Shown here one piece after another: positions 33,121-45,366 of a stretch of DNA of 64,000 nucleotides. The DNA is taken from NCBI GenBank assembly GCA_037355855.1, contig CM074762.1:4774001-4838000 (forward strand), in the 5' to 3' direction. A program made the translations under genes and the position numbers. Positions within the stretch are counted from its first letter, which is position 1. Each line of letters begins with the position of its first letter. This stretch comes from Pseudo-nitzschia pungens (Eukaryota > Bacillariophyta > Bacillariophyceae > Bacillariales > Bacillariaceae). Under the pieces are notes generated by a model. It ran no database searches. It was not told the DNA's origin and saw nothing but the letters and a program-made list of their open reading frames with translations.

Positions 33121-33572
33121 AACAACACGAAACAGGGTTGTTAAATATAAAAAACAGAAACTGCGCATAAAACCGCGCGCGGAGTCGTACAGAGCACTAT
33201 ATCTGCTCCGACCGCGAGCATGGAGTCTTACACGTGGAGTTGTACTGAGCATCGCTCCAACCACGCGCATGGAGTCATATGGATATATGCCCGTGACCAT
33301 GCTTAAGACCATGCAAAACTATACGTCACTGAATAAACAGAGCAAACACATACAAATACATAAGAACGAATACATACGAGCTCAGCGAGTTATGCGAGCA
33401 CGAGATCGTTGGCCAAGTGTTAAGCGATCCTCGCTAACCAATTCAATCGCTGACACACAGTCACTTCAATCGCTGACACACAGTCACACAGACTGATCGA
33501 GTGTTAACACAGAAAACACATGATTCGCTAGATAAAAACACTAAGCTCATAATTCCAGTTAAACAACTTGTT
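33121..33572 (+). repeat. D LTR 2 (shared middle LTR)
   Basis: Same 452 bp as LTR1 and LTR3. The purine tract AAGGAGGG directly before it (33113-33120) is the likely polypurine tract of unit 1. It serves as 3' LTR of unit 1 and 5' LTR of unit 2. Confidence 0.9.
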
Positions 33573-33701
33573 GATTAACAGTCGCAGATTGACAATACTC
33601 TACCATTCGCGTTGTTCGATACTCAACGATTCGAAACACGCGATTTTAGTTTTTACTGGAAAACTACGTTATTACAATACACTCACATACTTAAAACAAT
33701 T

Positions 33702-36700
33702 ATGACGACCGCCGCACCGAACGAAGAAACACCCGTAGTCGAAACACCCCCCGCCAATACCAATGAAGAAATATCCAACGACCATACGAACGAAGAAACA
33801 TCGAATACGAATACAATGCTGAAGGTACTCAACAACACCGACTCAGACCAAAGCGATTCGTATTGGGACCGATCTCTTCTGCTGAAGGGGATCAAGTGGA
33901 TGTTCACCCCGACGTTCGCACTACAACGGATTAAAAACAACAATCACCTCGAAGAACAGATTAAAAACAACAATCACCTTGAAGAACAAATTAAAGAGCT
34001 GAAGAAGGCGCTCGAAAAGAAAGAAGAACGCGACGACCAGATTGCTGAACTTAGGAAGGCCCTAGAGACGAAAGAGAAAGAAGAAAGAGACAACGAGATA
34101 AAGGAACTTAAGAAGGCCCTAGAAAAGAAGGAAGAAGCCCTGGAAAAGAAGGAAGAGAGAGACGGCTTCCAGTCGCTACGTGTAGGAGATGTGAAACCAT
34201 TTGACGGCAACGAATTACACTGGGTGAAATGGAAGGCAGAGGCCGAAAGTATCCTATATGGGACAGGGTTCCAGAAAGTTATGGATAGCAGAATTGAAGC
34301 AGATAAGGATCCAAACAGGAACAACGTTCTGTTTTCCACGTTAGCATCAGCAACCTGCAACGGAAGCGCATACTCAAAAATCAATCAACACCGAACAGAT
34401 GGACACGGCGCATGGCAGAAACTCCTTGATTGGTACGACGACGAATCACAGCTGGAGACCCACGCAGATACCCTACGTATCAAGCTGCAAAACGTCAAAC
34501 TCTACGAAGGCGGCAATATCTCTGACTACATCAATCGGTTCGAGTTGATCTATTATGAACTCAACCGTATCCCGACGTTCGGAATGCACGAATCAGAAGG
34601 CAAAGGTTTATTTATTCGGAATATACACGACCAATCCCTGGATTATACCAAACGCTACATGGAACAAAACAAATCCAGGCTCAAGATCCAAGATCTGGTT
34701 ATGGAGCTCCGAAACGAGGAGAAAGTGGCGCTCCGCAATAGGATACTCCGACAAGGGGAAGCTAAACGTCGCCAAGAACTGATGTATTATTCCGGGAAGC
34801 GCCGTCGGGTAGAAGGAACATTGGAATCAGAATCCGCTTCTCTTCCCAGTACGTTACACCCTAATCTTATTGGAATCCTTCGTATCCCCCCAGATCTTTG
34901 GAGAAGCCTGAAATCCGACCACCAAAAATATGTCCTTGAGTACAATACTGCCGTGCGCCACAAGATGTCCCCGGGAGAATACCCCAAGCCTCTTGCGGGA
35001 GTCAACATTGGTGAGCCCAAAGATGATGGGATGGGGAACACCGATGTCCCCCGGCGCGTTCGATCGCGTGATTCGGGACGCCAACGCCGAGTTCGACGGA
35101 TCATGTTAGATACTTGTCAGGATCCAGACCAGCCAGTGGAGAAGCCTGTGGAGATGTCACTGCCTCCTCCACCTAGTGGTCCCCCCGCGCCCCCCGGGCA
35201 AGCAGATACTACCGACGACCCCGGGCAAGCAGATCCTACCGACGACCACAGCCTTGGGTCTATTGATGACTCTGAACTGTTTCCCCCCGGGTCCCTTCCT
35301 TTAAAGGCCATCCGCTTCCATATGGTTGAGAGGGGGAAAGAGCATGAAGAGATGCAGACGTTACAGCACCAAGAAGAGCAGCAACAACAAGCCCCAGCAT
35401 CTCCCCCAGCGGTTCCAACCGATACTCCAGCTCAAGCTGCCGGCCCACGTCGAAGCCGAAGACTACAAGCACTCACCATTCTAAAGACAACGCGACGTTT
35501 CCCGATGAAAATTTCCAAGGGAGAAAATATTGCAATTATGGATAGTGGAGGTGGAAACCGACCTACTGTGACAGAAAAGGCTTGGATCAAAGTTGGAGGA
35601 GAGACAGGATTGACCTCAGCCGTAAAGCCTTTCATGTCAAGTGATGTGATGGATGGACACCCAGTGGTGAGTGCAGTAACGAAGGCCATAATTCCTGGGA
35701 GAGAAGACCCGGTTCTCCTGTTGGTGCATTATGCCACCTACATTGCTGAAGACCGGGACAGCACTGAAGGCGAGTCTCTGTTAACATCCATCGACATGGG
35801 AGACCACGGCGTCCGAGTTGGAGTCCAACCCCAGTACCCAGATTGCGGAATTACGATTGGGAATACGTTCCTACCTTTTTGGCATGATGAAGAGAAAGTG
35901 TTTTTCAAGTTATCCAAACCAACAGAGGGTGACATGGAATCTCTGGAGCTGTTTGAGTTGAATTCCCCAGCACCACCAGATCTCAGGGAATATCCTATGC
36001 TTCGACGCAAAAGGAATTTTCAAAAGTTCAGTTTTGCTCAACTCCCCATGCTGGAATTAAGGAAGAGAATGGCAATGCTCCCTGAAAGAGTGGTGAAGAA
36101 AACGTTAGAGAATACAACCCAATTCTATACAGAGATCGAAGAAGAGAACAGAGATATCCCCAGGAAGCACTACAGGAAGCGTTTCAGAGGCTTTCATTAC
36201 CCCAGACAGAATGAACCAGTCGCCACTGACTATACATTTTTCTCTGAAAAGACCAGTCAAGGACATAATGGAGGTCAATTTTTCTCTGGTGTGAAGTCCA
36301 AGAAGTGGTCTTTCCACCCACTTAAGCAAGTGTCCCAATGTACTACTGCCTTGAAAGACTACCTCAGGGAGCACGGCGCGCCAGACACATTAATCAGTGA
36401 CAATGCACAAGCTGAAACGGGCGTGAAATGGAGTGAAGTGTTGAGGGAAGCTAGAGTTGCCACCAGATCCAGGACAAGCCAACCATATCACCCACACCAA
36501 AATCCAGCTGAACCTGAATGGGGAAGACTCAGCAAGATGATATCTAACTGCCTCACCATGTTCAAAGCCCCCAAATCCTTGGCGCATTGGTGTGCTAAAT
36601 GGGTCTGTCAAGTGAATAATGTTTGCTCGCGTGCATCTTTGAATTGGAAAACACCATCCGAAGTCTCGAATGGATGGACCCCTGATATCTCACACTTGCG

Positions 36701-39359
36701 CTTCCATTTTTACGAGCCCATCTGGTATTATCAGCCCCAGAACAAGACGCCCAAAGAGAGTATGTTGAAGGGGAGATTTCTGGCTTTTGCAGATTCTTGT
36801 GGGGATGCCATGACCTATTATATCCTGACAGAACCAGATACTAAGAAGACCAAGCGACAGATCCTCATGCGTTCGGTGGTCAGAACCAGACGGGAGAATA
36901 TTGGTACCAACAAGGAAGTCTTCACTGATGATCCAAGCAAGTTTGAATTAACAGTTGCCGAGAAAGAAAGGACTATCATTGAAAGTACTGATGAAGTGCC
37001 CATCCTAGTTTCCGGGGAGGAATTTGCAGCTGATTCAACAGGCATGGAACACTCTACGAGTAATTTGGAGACCTATTTGAAACAGAATTTTGAAACCAAG
37101 GATGACGACATGGATGCAGGAGGTACACCAGACATGGAAGATTCAGACGAGTCGGATATTGGAGTCGAAGAAGAAGAGGAAGCCAGCGCTGAACAAGATG
37201 AAGAGGAAGCACTACCAAAAGACCTTGATTGCACCAACAACGCAGAGTCCCACCTGGATATCCTGGAAAGCACCGACCAGAACTTGACCAGTGAATTCAG
37301 AAAGATCTTGAATCACCATTGGAAGGAAGGCATGTTGATTTTCAAGGCACAGTTTGTCACAGATGTTGGCACAGTTGTCATGGATATTCCACTCACTGTT
37401 TTGCAAAAAGATCAACCAGTCGCTTGTGCCAAATATATCAAGATGTACATTGTGGAGAACAGCAGCAGGAGAGCGAGCGGTCCATTGGGGACATGGGCTG
37501 ATTCGGTTTTGAAAGAAAACAGTAATATCGTGAGGAGACTCAGGAGAATCAGGTCAGCTGCATCCCATCAGCACCAAGTCAAGCTCCCAAAGAAACTTCG
37601 AAGATCCATCCAGAACCCTAGCAAGAAGAAGAAAAGGTTGCTATCCAGGAATCAACGGCTGGCAGCAAAGAAACAAAGAGAGAAATTTGGTATTAAGATC
37701 CCAAGCACTTACCAACAGTGTGTACAGTTTGATTTGGAAGCAGGCAACAGAAAGTGGCAAGAAAGCATTGAAAAAGAGATGCAGAACCTGGAGAGATTAA
37801 AGTGCTTTAAATTCCACCATCCGGATACTGAGTTTCCTGCATCTGAAGGTTGGCAAGAAGCGAAGCTGAAAATGATATGGGATGTCAAAAGTGAAGATAG
37901 AAGATACAAATCCCGTCTAGTTGCAGGAGGGCATTTGGTTGATTCAAGTAACGTCAATACCTATTCAAGCCAGGTGGACAGTCTCTCAGTATTCTTTTTA
38001 TTCCTTATTGCACAACATCAGAAATTGGATCTCATGACAGCTGATGTAGGCAATGCGTTCCCCACTGCTCCGAACCAAGAGAAAGTGTGGTGCTGGGCAG
38101 ACGACGTGTTTGGAGAGAACAAAGGGAGCAAAGTAGAGATCCAACGTGCCCTTTATGGCCTGGCTGGAAGTAGCAGAGCCTACATGGATTTCTTTGCTGA
38201 TACACTTGCAGGTTTAGGATTCAGACCCTCCCGCGCTGACCCTGACCTATGGATGAGACAAGAACCAGAAGGAGAAGGTTACTGTTACATTGCAACCCAT
38301 GTTGACGATCTGATTGTGGTTGCAAAGAAACCCCAAGATTGGATCTCTTTGATTGAACAGGAGTTCGCCCTGAGGAATATTGAGAAGGAGCCAAAGTATT
38401 ACCTTGGCACCAGCGTCCGGAAAATCAAGGATGGAAGGATTCTCCTGAATTCAGGCTCATATATCACAGAAGTTCTTCGGAAGTATGAAATCAAGCATGG
38501 GCTTACTTTGCACAAGAATCCAATCCCTATGCCCACGAAATGCAGACCTGAAGAAGATACCTCAGAGTTTTTAGATCCGGCAGGACACAAGGAATTCCAG
38601 CATATCATCGGCCTGTGCCAATGGGTGATTCTGACCGGTAGGATTGATATAGGGTATGCGGTGTCATCACTTTCGAGGTTCTCAGCAAGTCCACGGAAGA
38701 ATCATCTCGAAATGGCAAGATATATATTGGGTTACCTGAAGAAATACAAGCATAAGGGATTGGTGATTGACGCAAGACCCCCAAGAACTACCATGGATGA
38801 AGAGCCTACGAGAATGGAAGACTTTACCCACCAATATAAATACTACAAGGAAGAGCTGGATCCGATGTTTCCCATCCCAAAAGTCAAAGAACTACAGATC
38901 ACCATCTTCTGTGACAGTGATCATGCACATGACTTGGTAACTGGAAGAAGTATCACAGGGCTCCTCGCGTTTGTTGGTTCCACTCCAGTATATTGGAAAT
39001 CTAAACGGCAAACTTCAGTACATACCAGTACTTTTGGAGCAGAGTTCACAGCCTTGAAGGACGCAGTGGCCCTCGCAATCAGATTGAGATACCATTTGAG
39101 ATCCATGGGAGTTGCTGTGACTAAACCAGCGGATATCTATGTGGACAACAAGAGTGTGGTTTTAAACTCAACCAATCCTGCAAGTTCCCTGAACAAGAAA
39201 TCCATTGCATTGGCATACCATTTCGTGAGACAACACCAAGCAGGAAAAGTGATCTCTGTAAACCATATCAGATCAGAAGATAACTATGCAGATATTCTTA
39301 CCAAGGCTCTCCCCCAAACGGCTTTCCATAGTCTTATCAACGAATTTATGACCAAATAA
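33702..39359 (+). CDS. D unit 2 gag-pol polyprotein (Copia)
   Basis: Residue-for-residue the same translation as unit 1 (27364-33021), including the HVDD box and the coiled coil. No stop or frameshift. It sits between the middle and right LTRs and has its own polypurine tract AAGGAGGG before 39459. Confidence 0.92.
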   Translation: MTTAAPNEETPVVETPPANTNEEISNDHTNEETSNTNTMLKVLNNTDSDQSDSYWDRSLLLKGIKWMFTPTFALQRIKNNNHLEEQIKNNNHLEEQIKELKKALEKKEERDDQIAELRKALETKEKEERDNEIKELKKALEKKEEALEKKEERDGFQSLRVGDVKPFDGNELHWVKWKAEAESILYGTGFQKVMDSRIEADKDPNRNNVLFSTLASATCNGSAYSKINQHRTDGHGAWQKLLDWYDDESQLETHADTLRIKLQNVKLYEGGNISDYINRFELIYYELNRIPTFGMHESEGKGLFIRNIHDQSLDYTKRYMEQNKSRLKIQDLVMELRNEEKVALRNRILRQGEAKRRQELMYYSGKRRRVEGTLESESASLPSTLHPNLIGILRIPPDLWRSLKSDHQKYVLEYNTAVRHKMSPGEYPKPLAGVNIGEPKDDGMGNTDVPRRVRSRDSGRQRRVRRIMLDTCQDPDQPVEKPVEMSLPPPPSGPPAPPGQADTTDDPGQADPTDDHSLGSIDDSELFPPGSLPLKAIRFHMVERGKEHEEMQTLQHQEEQQQQAPASPPAVPTDTPAQAAGPRRSRRLQALTILKTTRRFPMKISKGENIAIMDSGGGNRPTVTEKAWIKVGGETGLTSAVKPFMSSDVMDGHPVVSAVTKAIIPGREDPVLLLVHYATYIAEDRDSTEGESLLTSIDMGDHGVRVGVQPQYPDCGITIGNTFLPFWHDEEKVFFKLSKPTEGDMESLELFELNSPAPPDLREYPMLRRKRNFQKFSFAQLPMLELRKRMAMLPERVVKKTLENTTQFYTEIEEENRDIPRKHYRKRFRGFHYPRQNEPVATDYTFFSEKTSQGHNGGQFFSGVKSKKWSFHPLKQVSQCTTALKDYLREHGAPDTLISDNAQAETGVKWSEVLREARVATRSRTSQPYHPHQNPAEPEWGRLSKMISNCLTMFKAPKSLAHWCAKWVCQVNNVCSRASLNWKTPSEVSNGWTPDISHLRFHFYEPIWYYQPQNKTPKESMLKGRFLAFADSCGDAMTYYILTEPDTKKTKRQILMRSVVRTRRENIGTNKEVFTDDPSKFELTVAEKERTIIESTDEVPILVSGEEFAADSTGMEHSTSNLETYLKQNFETKDDDMDAGGTPDMEDSDESDIGVEEEEEASAEQDEEEALPKDLDCTNNAESHLDILESTDQNLTSEFRKILNHHWKEGMLIFKAQFVTDVGTVVMDIPLTVLQKDQPVACAKYIKMYIVENSSRRASGPLGTWADSVLKENSNIVRRLRRIRSAASHQHQVKLPKKLRRSIQNPSKKKKRLLSRNQRLAAKKQREKFGIKIPSTYQQCVQFDLEAGNRKWQESIEKEMQNLERLKCFKFHHPDTEFPASEGWQEAKLKMIWDVKSEDRRYKSRLVAGGHLVDSSNVNTYSSQVDSLSVFFLFLIAQHQKLDLMTADVGNAFPTAPNQEKVWCWADDVFGENKGSKVEIQRALYGLAGSSRAYMDFFADTLAGLGFRPSRADPDLWMRQEPEGEGYCYIATHVDDLIVVAKKPQDWISLIEQEFALRNIEKEPKYYLGTSVRKIKDGRILLNSGSYITEVLRKYEIKHGLTLHKNPIPMPTKCRPEEDTSEFLDPAGHKEFQHIIGLCQWVILTGRIDIGYAVSSLSRFSASPRKNHLEMARYILGYLKKYKHKGLVIDARPPRTTMDEEPTRMEDFTHQYKYYKEELDPMFPIPKVKELQITIFCDSDHAHDLVTGRSITGLLAFVGSTPVYWKSKRQTSVHTSTFGAEFTALKDAVALAIRLRYHLRSMGVAVTKPADIYVDNKSVVLNSTNPASSLNKKSIALAYHFVRQHQAGKVISVNHIRSEDNYADILTKALPQTAFHSLINEFMTK

Positions 39360-39458
39360 GTTAAGTACTTACTAATCCTTTAAAGAGTTTCATTGAAAAA
39401 CAGAACAATAACATGTGCCTCAGCAATCCTGTTTTCTTTCAGCACACATTAAGGAGGG

Positions 39459-39910
39459 AACAACACGAAACAGGGTTGTTAAATATAAAAAACAGAAACT
39501 GCGCATAAAACCGCGCGCGGAGTCGTACAGAGCACTATATCTGCTCCGACCGCGAGCATGGAGTCTTACACGTGGAGTTGTACTGAGCATCGCTCCAACC
39601 ACGCGCATGGAGTCATATGGATATATGCCCGTGACCATGCTTAAGACCATGCAAAACTATACGTCACTGAATAAACAGAGCAAACACATACAAATACATA
39701 AGAACGAATACATACGAGCTCAGCGAGTTATGCGAGCACGAGATCGTTGGCCAAGTGTTAAGCGATCCTCGCTAACCAATTCAATCGCTGACACACAGTC
39801 ACTTCAATCGCTGACACACAGTCACACAGACTGATCGAGTGTTAACACAGAAAACACATGATTCGCTAGATAAAAACACTAAGCTCATAATTCCAGTTAA
39901 ACAACTTGTT
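39459..39910 (+). repeat. D LTR 3
   Basis: Right-hand LTR of the array, identical to the others by eye; followed by A and the target duplication AACCG. Confidence 0.9.
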
Positions 39911-39916
39911 AAACCG

Positions 39917-40178
39917 AATCCCACATGGGATTCAAAGGTATATAAGATATCCATGTACGGATATCTGGTATGTATCAACGGACATACAGAAGAGAGCAAT
40001 TATACAATTAAGGTTACATACAGAATATATGTTATATACAGGGATGGATATTATAGGAAGAGATCGCGATGACCTCATCGCTCATTATTTCCTCTCTTTA
40101 ATTTCAATCCCATCTCGTAAAGTGAATTAACACACAATTATTCATACTACTCCGAAATTTCTACCTTAGAGTGTTACA
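39917..40178 (+). repeat. Element C 5' LTR, remaining 262 bp
   Basis: Continues from 26781 and matches 45416-45677. It contains a TATA-like 'GGTATATAAGATATCC' (39946-39961), probably the core promoter, and ends GTGTTACA. 49 + 262 gives the same 311 bp as the 3' LTR. Confidence 0.9.
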
Positions 40179-40305
40179 CAGTAATTACTGTCCACTTTCA
40201 CGTAGGAACAGTAGTAGAATTCAGTACTGAACTCTCATCAACACGAACATATCCACAGCCTCAACAACAGAGGCACCTTTATCTCCAGCAAATCAAACAG
40301 CAACC

Positions 40306-43300
40306 ATGGCCGGTATCTACAGAGATCCCCCCATCACCTACAAGAGCTCTTTCGATCGAACCAAGCCGAAACTCTTCACCCTGTACAACAGCGATGAGGA
40401 CAGAACCGACAGCATGAAGGTCCCTCTTTTCACGGAGACTGGAGGACTAGAAGAATTGCTCTTTGTAGAAGAGTCTTTCAGAAATGCTGCCAACTACCTC
40501 CGACTGCCAATCAGCATCTATCTAACCCACTTCGGACGCTGTCTCACCACAGACGCCCAGAGCAAGTGGAATGACATGATCAGGGATCCACTGGACCCCG
40601 AGGAATACCAATACTCTCAAGAAGAGATCGGAGGATACGAGCAAGCCTTCATTGACTTCACCCAGCTCTACTGCAATGCCAAGGATGCGAGAGACATCAT
40701 GCACACCTATCTACGAAGCCATGACTGTCGAAAGACGCCTTCAGTCACATGCAAGGAACACGCCAACCGAATTCTCATCCTCATGAAATACACTCAGAAG
40801 CTAGAAGGGAGCAGCGCACCCCTGTCTAAAGTGGAAAAGCTCACTATCCTTCTCCATTCCTTCCCCTCTGCATGGATTGAAAGCTATGGCATGATGCACA
40901 GTGGAATCCAAGACGACACTACCATCCGACACATTGTGGACCACATGAGCTGTCACGAGCGCCAAGCCAACAAGAAAGGCAACAAGAATAACAACAAACA
41001 ACAGAAGCGCTCTACCAATAACTCTCATAAGCGCAACTACAATTCCAACCACAAAGGAAATCAGAACAAGAAGAAGTCCAATCCCTGCCGGATCCCCGGT
41101 CACAATCACGATTGGTCTGAGTGTCCCAAGAACCGGTTCTCCAAGAACCACAACAAGGGCTCCGGAAACAATCCAGCACAAACTGAATCCTTCCACACTC
41201 ATACTCAAGCTCTCATGATACCAGGAAGCAATGAGACCTTTCAAGCACACATCAATGCAGCCCGAGACGCTGCGATCGAAGAATACCATGCCAATCATGG
41301 TGGACGAACTGAACGCAGTATGGATGGGGAACTCGTGTGGCTCCCCTGATCCATTAAAGGCTCCAAGCCTAACAAGAAGCCCCCGGCTTCAACAAAACAA
41401 GCAATCACCTTGCCTCCAGCTCCCCGGGAACTGGATGCCAGCACAGCCCTGCTGTCTGGGATGACGCATGGAGGAGATCTCCCAGATAAAGAGGGGAAGG
41501 AACCTACAGGATGGAGTCCTGTTGAAAGCTCAGCAAAGCCTGCAAACGCAGCAACAAAAACAGTTCGATTCTCTGCTACAGAGAACTCGAGCATGGATCC
41601 GAATCGAAAACAACCGAATCAATCCAAGGGTACAACAGACGCGAAAGATAGTACAGCAGCAATAAATAGACCACTCTTGTCCCTGGCAAGGAACTGGTCC
41701 ACTGGGACAGCAAAAAATCTCTATTGCAATACCCAAAACTCCAAAGACTACACCAAAGGAGGTGCGCTGGAGCAAAATTATTTAAAGCTGCTGTCGACTG
41801 CTGGAAATACAACTAAAAATACAGCAGAACAGGCATTGAATAAGAGCAACGTGGCTCCTATTCTTCTAACCAACGTACAGTACATACAAGGCATCCCCAT
41901 GAAATCAAGACCACTACTAGCACTACTAGACAGTGGATCCTCCGGAACTCTAATCAACAAACGAGCCCTACCATTTGGTACCATACCGATTTGAAGCAAG
42001 CATCAAGTCCTAACTACAAGAGCAAACGGGAGCTTTGATACGACCGAGTATATCATCATGAAGAACATCAAACTACAGGAATTTGGCAACTACAACATCG
42101 ACCGACAAGAGGCAAGGCTCTTCCATTCCCCCAACTGCAAATATGATCTTATACTAGGCAGAGACTTCCTCCACCTAGCACAGATCAATCTCCTATTCAA
42201 AGACGGAGCAGTTCAGTGGATGGATCGAACCATTCCTATGAAGGACACCTCTTTATACCATGACAACCATACCATGCTCATGGAAGAACTAGAAGATGCT
42301 GAACTCTTTGCTGATGAAGTCTTCGTGAATCCATACAAATCCAAGCTAATACTAGACCAAGCCTACAAAGAAACAGATCCATCTACAGTTGCCAAGCAAC
42401 AGTCCCACATGTCCACAGCAGAGCAACAGCAGTTCCAAGCAATACTAAGCAAGTTTCCGAATGTCTTTAATGGAGAACTTGGCAAGTACCCTCACAAGAA
42501 GATCTCTCTAAGACTGAAGCCCGGATCCAAGCCTATACACAAGAAGCCTTACCCAGTTGCATACAAAAGAGAAGACCTATTCAAAAGGGAGCTCCAGAAT
42601 CTTTGTAATGATGGAGTCCTCAAGCGTTGCACTGGACCGGCCGAATGGGCATTTCCAACCTTTATCATACCAAAGAAAGACAACAGAGTTAGATGGGTAT
42701 CAGACTTCAGAGAACTGAATGAACTTCTTGAGAGACGCCCTTATCCAATACCCCGGATACAGGATATCATGAACGAGAGAGGCAAGTACACTCACTTCAC
42801 CAAGATTGACTTGTCTATCATGCAATACTACTGCTTTGAACTCGACGATGCAAGCAAGAAACTTTGTACAATAGTGACACCATATGGTTGCTATGAATAC
42901 CAAAGACTACCAATGGGAGTTAAAGTCTCCCCGGATGTGGCGCAGCAGCTGATGGAAGATATTCTACAAGACACTGACTGCACTGTTTATATTGATGATA
43001 TTGGTATCTGGACTGATGGATCCTTTGATCTCCATATGAAAACTATCGACAAGATCCTTGACAGACTTAACCAGAATGGCCTCAAGTGCAACCCACTCAA
43101 GTGTGATTGGGCTGTACAAGAAACCGACTTCCTTGGATATTGGATGACTCCTACTGCAGTTAAGCCTTGGAGGAAGAAGATTGAAGCAATCCTACACATG
43201 GATTGACCAAGAACTGTGACCCAAGTCAAGTCCTTTCTAGGAGCAGTTGGATACTACAGAGATATGTGGCCTCGCAGGTCTCATGTCCTATCTCCTCTCT

Positions 43301-45336
43301 TTGATATCACTGGAACCCCCAAGACTCCTCAAGCAGCTGCCATCAAAGGCAAGCAAAGGAAAGCTCCTTCAGCTTTCACTTGGGGACCAGCTCAAGACAA
43401 AGCCTTTCAAGAGATGAAAGCAATGGTGGCAGCGGATGCGCTGAACACCTACCCAGATCTTAACAAGCCCTTTGAACTGTACACTGATGCCTCAGACCTC
43501 CAGCTCGGTGCTGCCATAATACAAGATGGCAAGCCCATTGCATACTGGTCCAAGAAACTATCTGATGCCCAAAAGAACTACTATACTACGATGGAAAAAG
43601 AACTCCTCGCAATCGTACTCTGCTGCAAAGAGTGCCGAAAAATGCTACTTGGTGGTGTCATCAATGTATACACCGACCATAAGAACCTCACCTTCAGAAC
43701 CCTCTCAGTCCAACGAGTCCTCCGGTGGAGACTATTCCTTGAAGAATTCGGTGTCAACCTCACTTATGTGGAAGGCAAGAAGAATGTTCTTGCTGATGCC
43801 TTCTCCAGGCTCCCCCGGATGGATCCACCTACTGAAGGGAAGAAAGCCCTCTCTAAGGGCACCTTAATCGATTTTTTGAAACTTGAAGTCCCCAAACAAG
43901 ATGAAAAACTGTTTTTAACAGAGTTCCCCAACCTCTTCCGGCACTTATGCAATGACGCAGATCAGGAATTACAATCCTGCTTGCTGAACAATGAGGAGTG
44001 CCTAGTCAACCTACCAAACAACCAAGACTTAGAATGCCCGGTGAACTATTCCAATATCTATCTTCATCAACAGAAGGATCCTACCATCAAGTTCAAGATT
44101 CAATCCAAAGCCTTCTTCTACCAAGAATTAGAAGGCAATAATATCCTCTGCTATGCCAATCAATCCAACCCAGACAACTGGCGCATATACATACCAAGCT
44201 CCCTTTCGAATGATACCATTAAATGGTACCATCTACTGTTGGGTCATTGTGGATCCACCAGGCTATATCAAACTATCTCCTCAAGATTCTACAACGACAA
44301 CCTATCCAATTTTTGCAAGACTTACATCTGCCCCGACAGCTGCATTAAATACAAGAACCAGCACTCCAAGTATGGAAAGCTACCACCGAAAGAAGCCCCA
44401 CTAGCTCCATTCAACGAGATACATGTGGATCTGATAGGCCCCTGGAAGATCACAGCTCAAGGCAAAAACTAAAATTTCAAGGCCCTAACTTGTATTGATC
44501 CAGTAACTAACCTCCTGGAGATTATCAGAATCAGAGACAAGTCCTCCCAGCACGTATCAGATCAATTCAAGAACTGTTGGCTCTCAAGATACCCAAGACC
44601 TATCAGATGCGTCCATGACAATGGTGGTGAATTCCTAGGGGCTGAGTTCCAGACTACACTTAAGCAGTATGGGATTCAGTCCATTCCTACCACAGTGAAG
44701 AATCCCCAGTCTAATGCCATCTGCAAAAGAGTCCATCACACAGTTGCTGATATTCTCAGAGTCTTAGTTCATGTAAATCCCCCTCAAGTTAACACCAGAG
44801 CCAGTCAGCTCATGGACAATGCCTTGGCAACCTGCATGCATGCCTCCCGGTGTGCTGTCAACGCTGCCTTACAGGCATCTCCAGGTTCTTTGGTATTTAA
44901 TCGGGACATGCTGATTGATCTGCCACTGACCTCTAACCTATTACTAGCTCTGCAACAGCTCTGGCAACAAGGGATTAACAAGAACCTGCTCAGAGATAAT
45001 GCCAAGAGAATCAATCACACCTTCCAAGTGAATGATAAGGTATGGATACAAGAACCAGATCCGGACAAGCTCCAACCTAGAAAGATAGGCCCTTTCCCAA
45101 TCACACAAGTCAATACAAATGGAACTGTCAAATTGCAAAGATCTCTCTCAGTAGTAGAAACAGTGAACATCTGAAAGCTCACTCCATATCGGGAACCAAA
45201 TCAGTCGGAGTCTACGTCGGATGAATCCATAGTAAGTCAATCGAATCAGTTGGAGTCTACGTCTGCTGAATCCGCAGATATCGAATTAAGCCAATCAAAT
45301 GACTCTGATTGCTCTATGAGTCACTGGTCGGCTTAA
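40306..45336 (+). pseudogene. Element C gag-pol (Gypsy), five in-frame stops
   Basis: Everything from the ATG at 40306 (context CAACCATGG) to TAA at 45334-45336 is in one frame, 1,676 codons, ending 30 bp before the 3' LTR. Stops interrupt it at 41347, 41992, 43204, 44470 and 45172, with no frameshift. Gag carries 'CRIPGHNHDWSEC', a zinc-knuckle-like motif. Protease: 'LLDSGSSGTL'. RT: 'DFRELN', 'RLPMGVKVSPD' and YIDD. RNase H: 'YTDASD'. Integrase: HHCC-like region, 'HVDLIGPW', 'HDNGGEF', with 'KNPQSNAICKR' where the Glu is usually found (NPQSNxxxER), so the catalytic Glu looks replaced. Each of the five stops can come from one C-to-T change (four CGA, one CAA). Confidence 0.9.
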
Positions 45337-45366
45337 CTGCGGGATTCGTTCAATCATGAGGCACTA

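Larger units (their letters stand above)
26782..39911 (+). mobile_element. Array D: two Copia units sharing three LTRs
   Basis: LTR1 (26783-27234), internal 1, LTR2 (33121-33572), internal 2, LTR3 (39459-39910). All landmarks repeat with a step of exactly 6,338 bp, and the two 1,915-codon frames read identically. Outer flanks carry AACCG (26777-26781 and 39912-39916), with one extra T and A at the very ends; no target duplication is seen at the middle LTR. This is what unequal LTR-LTR recombination between copies would leave, although a genome-assembly duplication would look the same. Confidence 0.9.

Noticed and set aside
27345..39106. Many short minus-strand frames opposite array D, duplicated at a 6,338-bp offset
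   Set aside because: Shadows of the gag-pol frame, repeated only because the unit is repeated.
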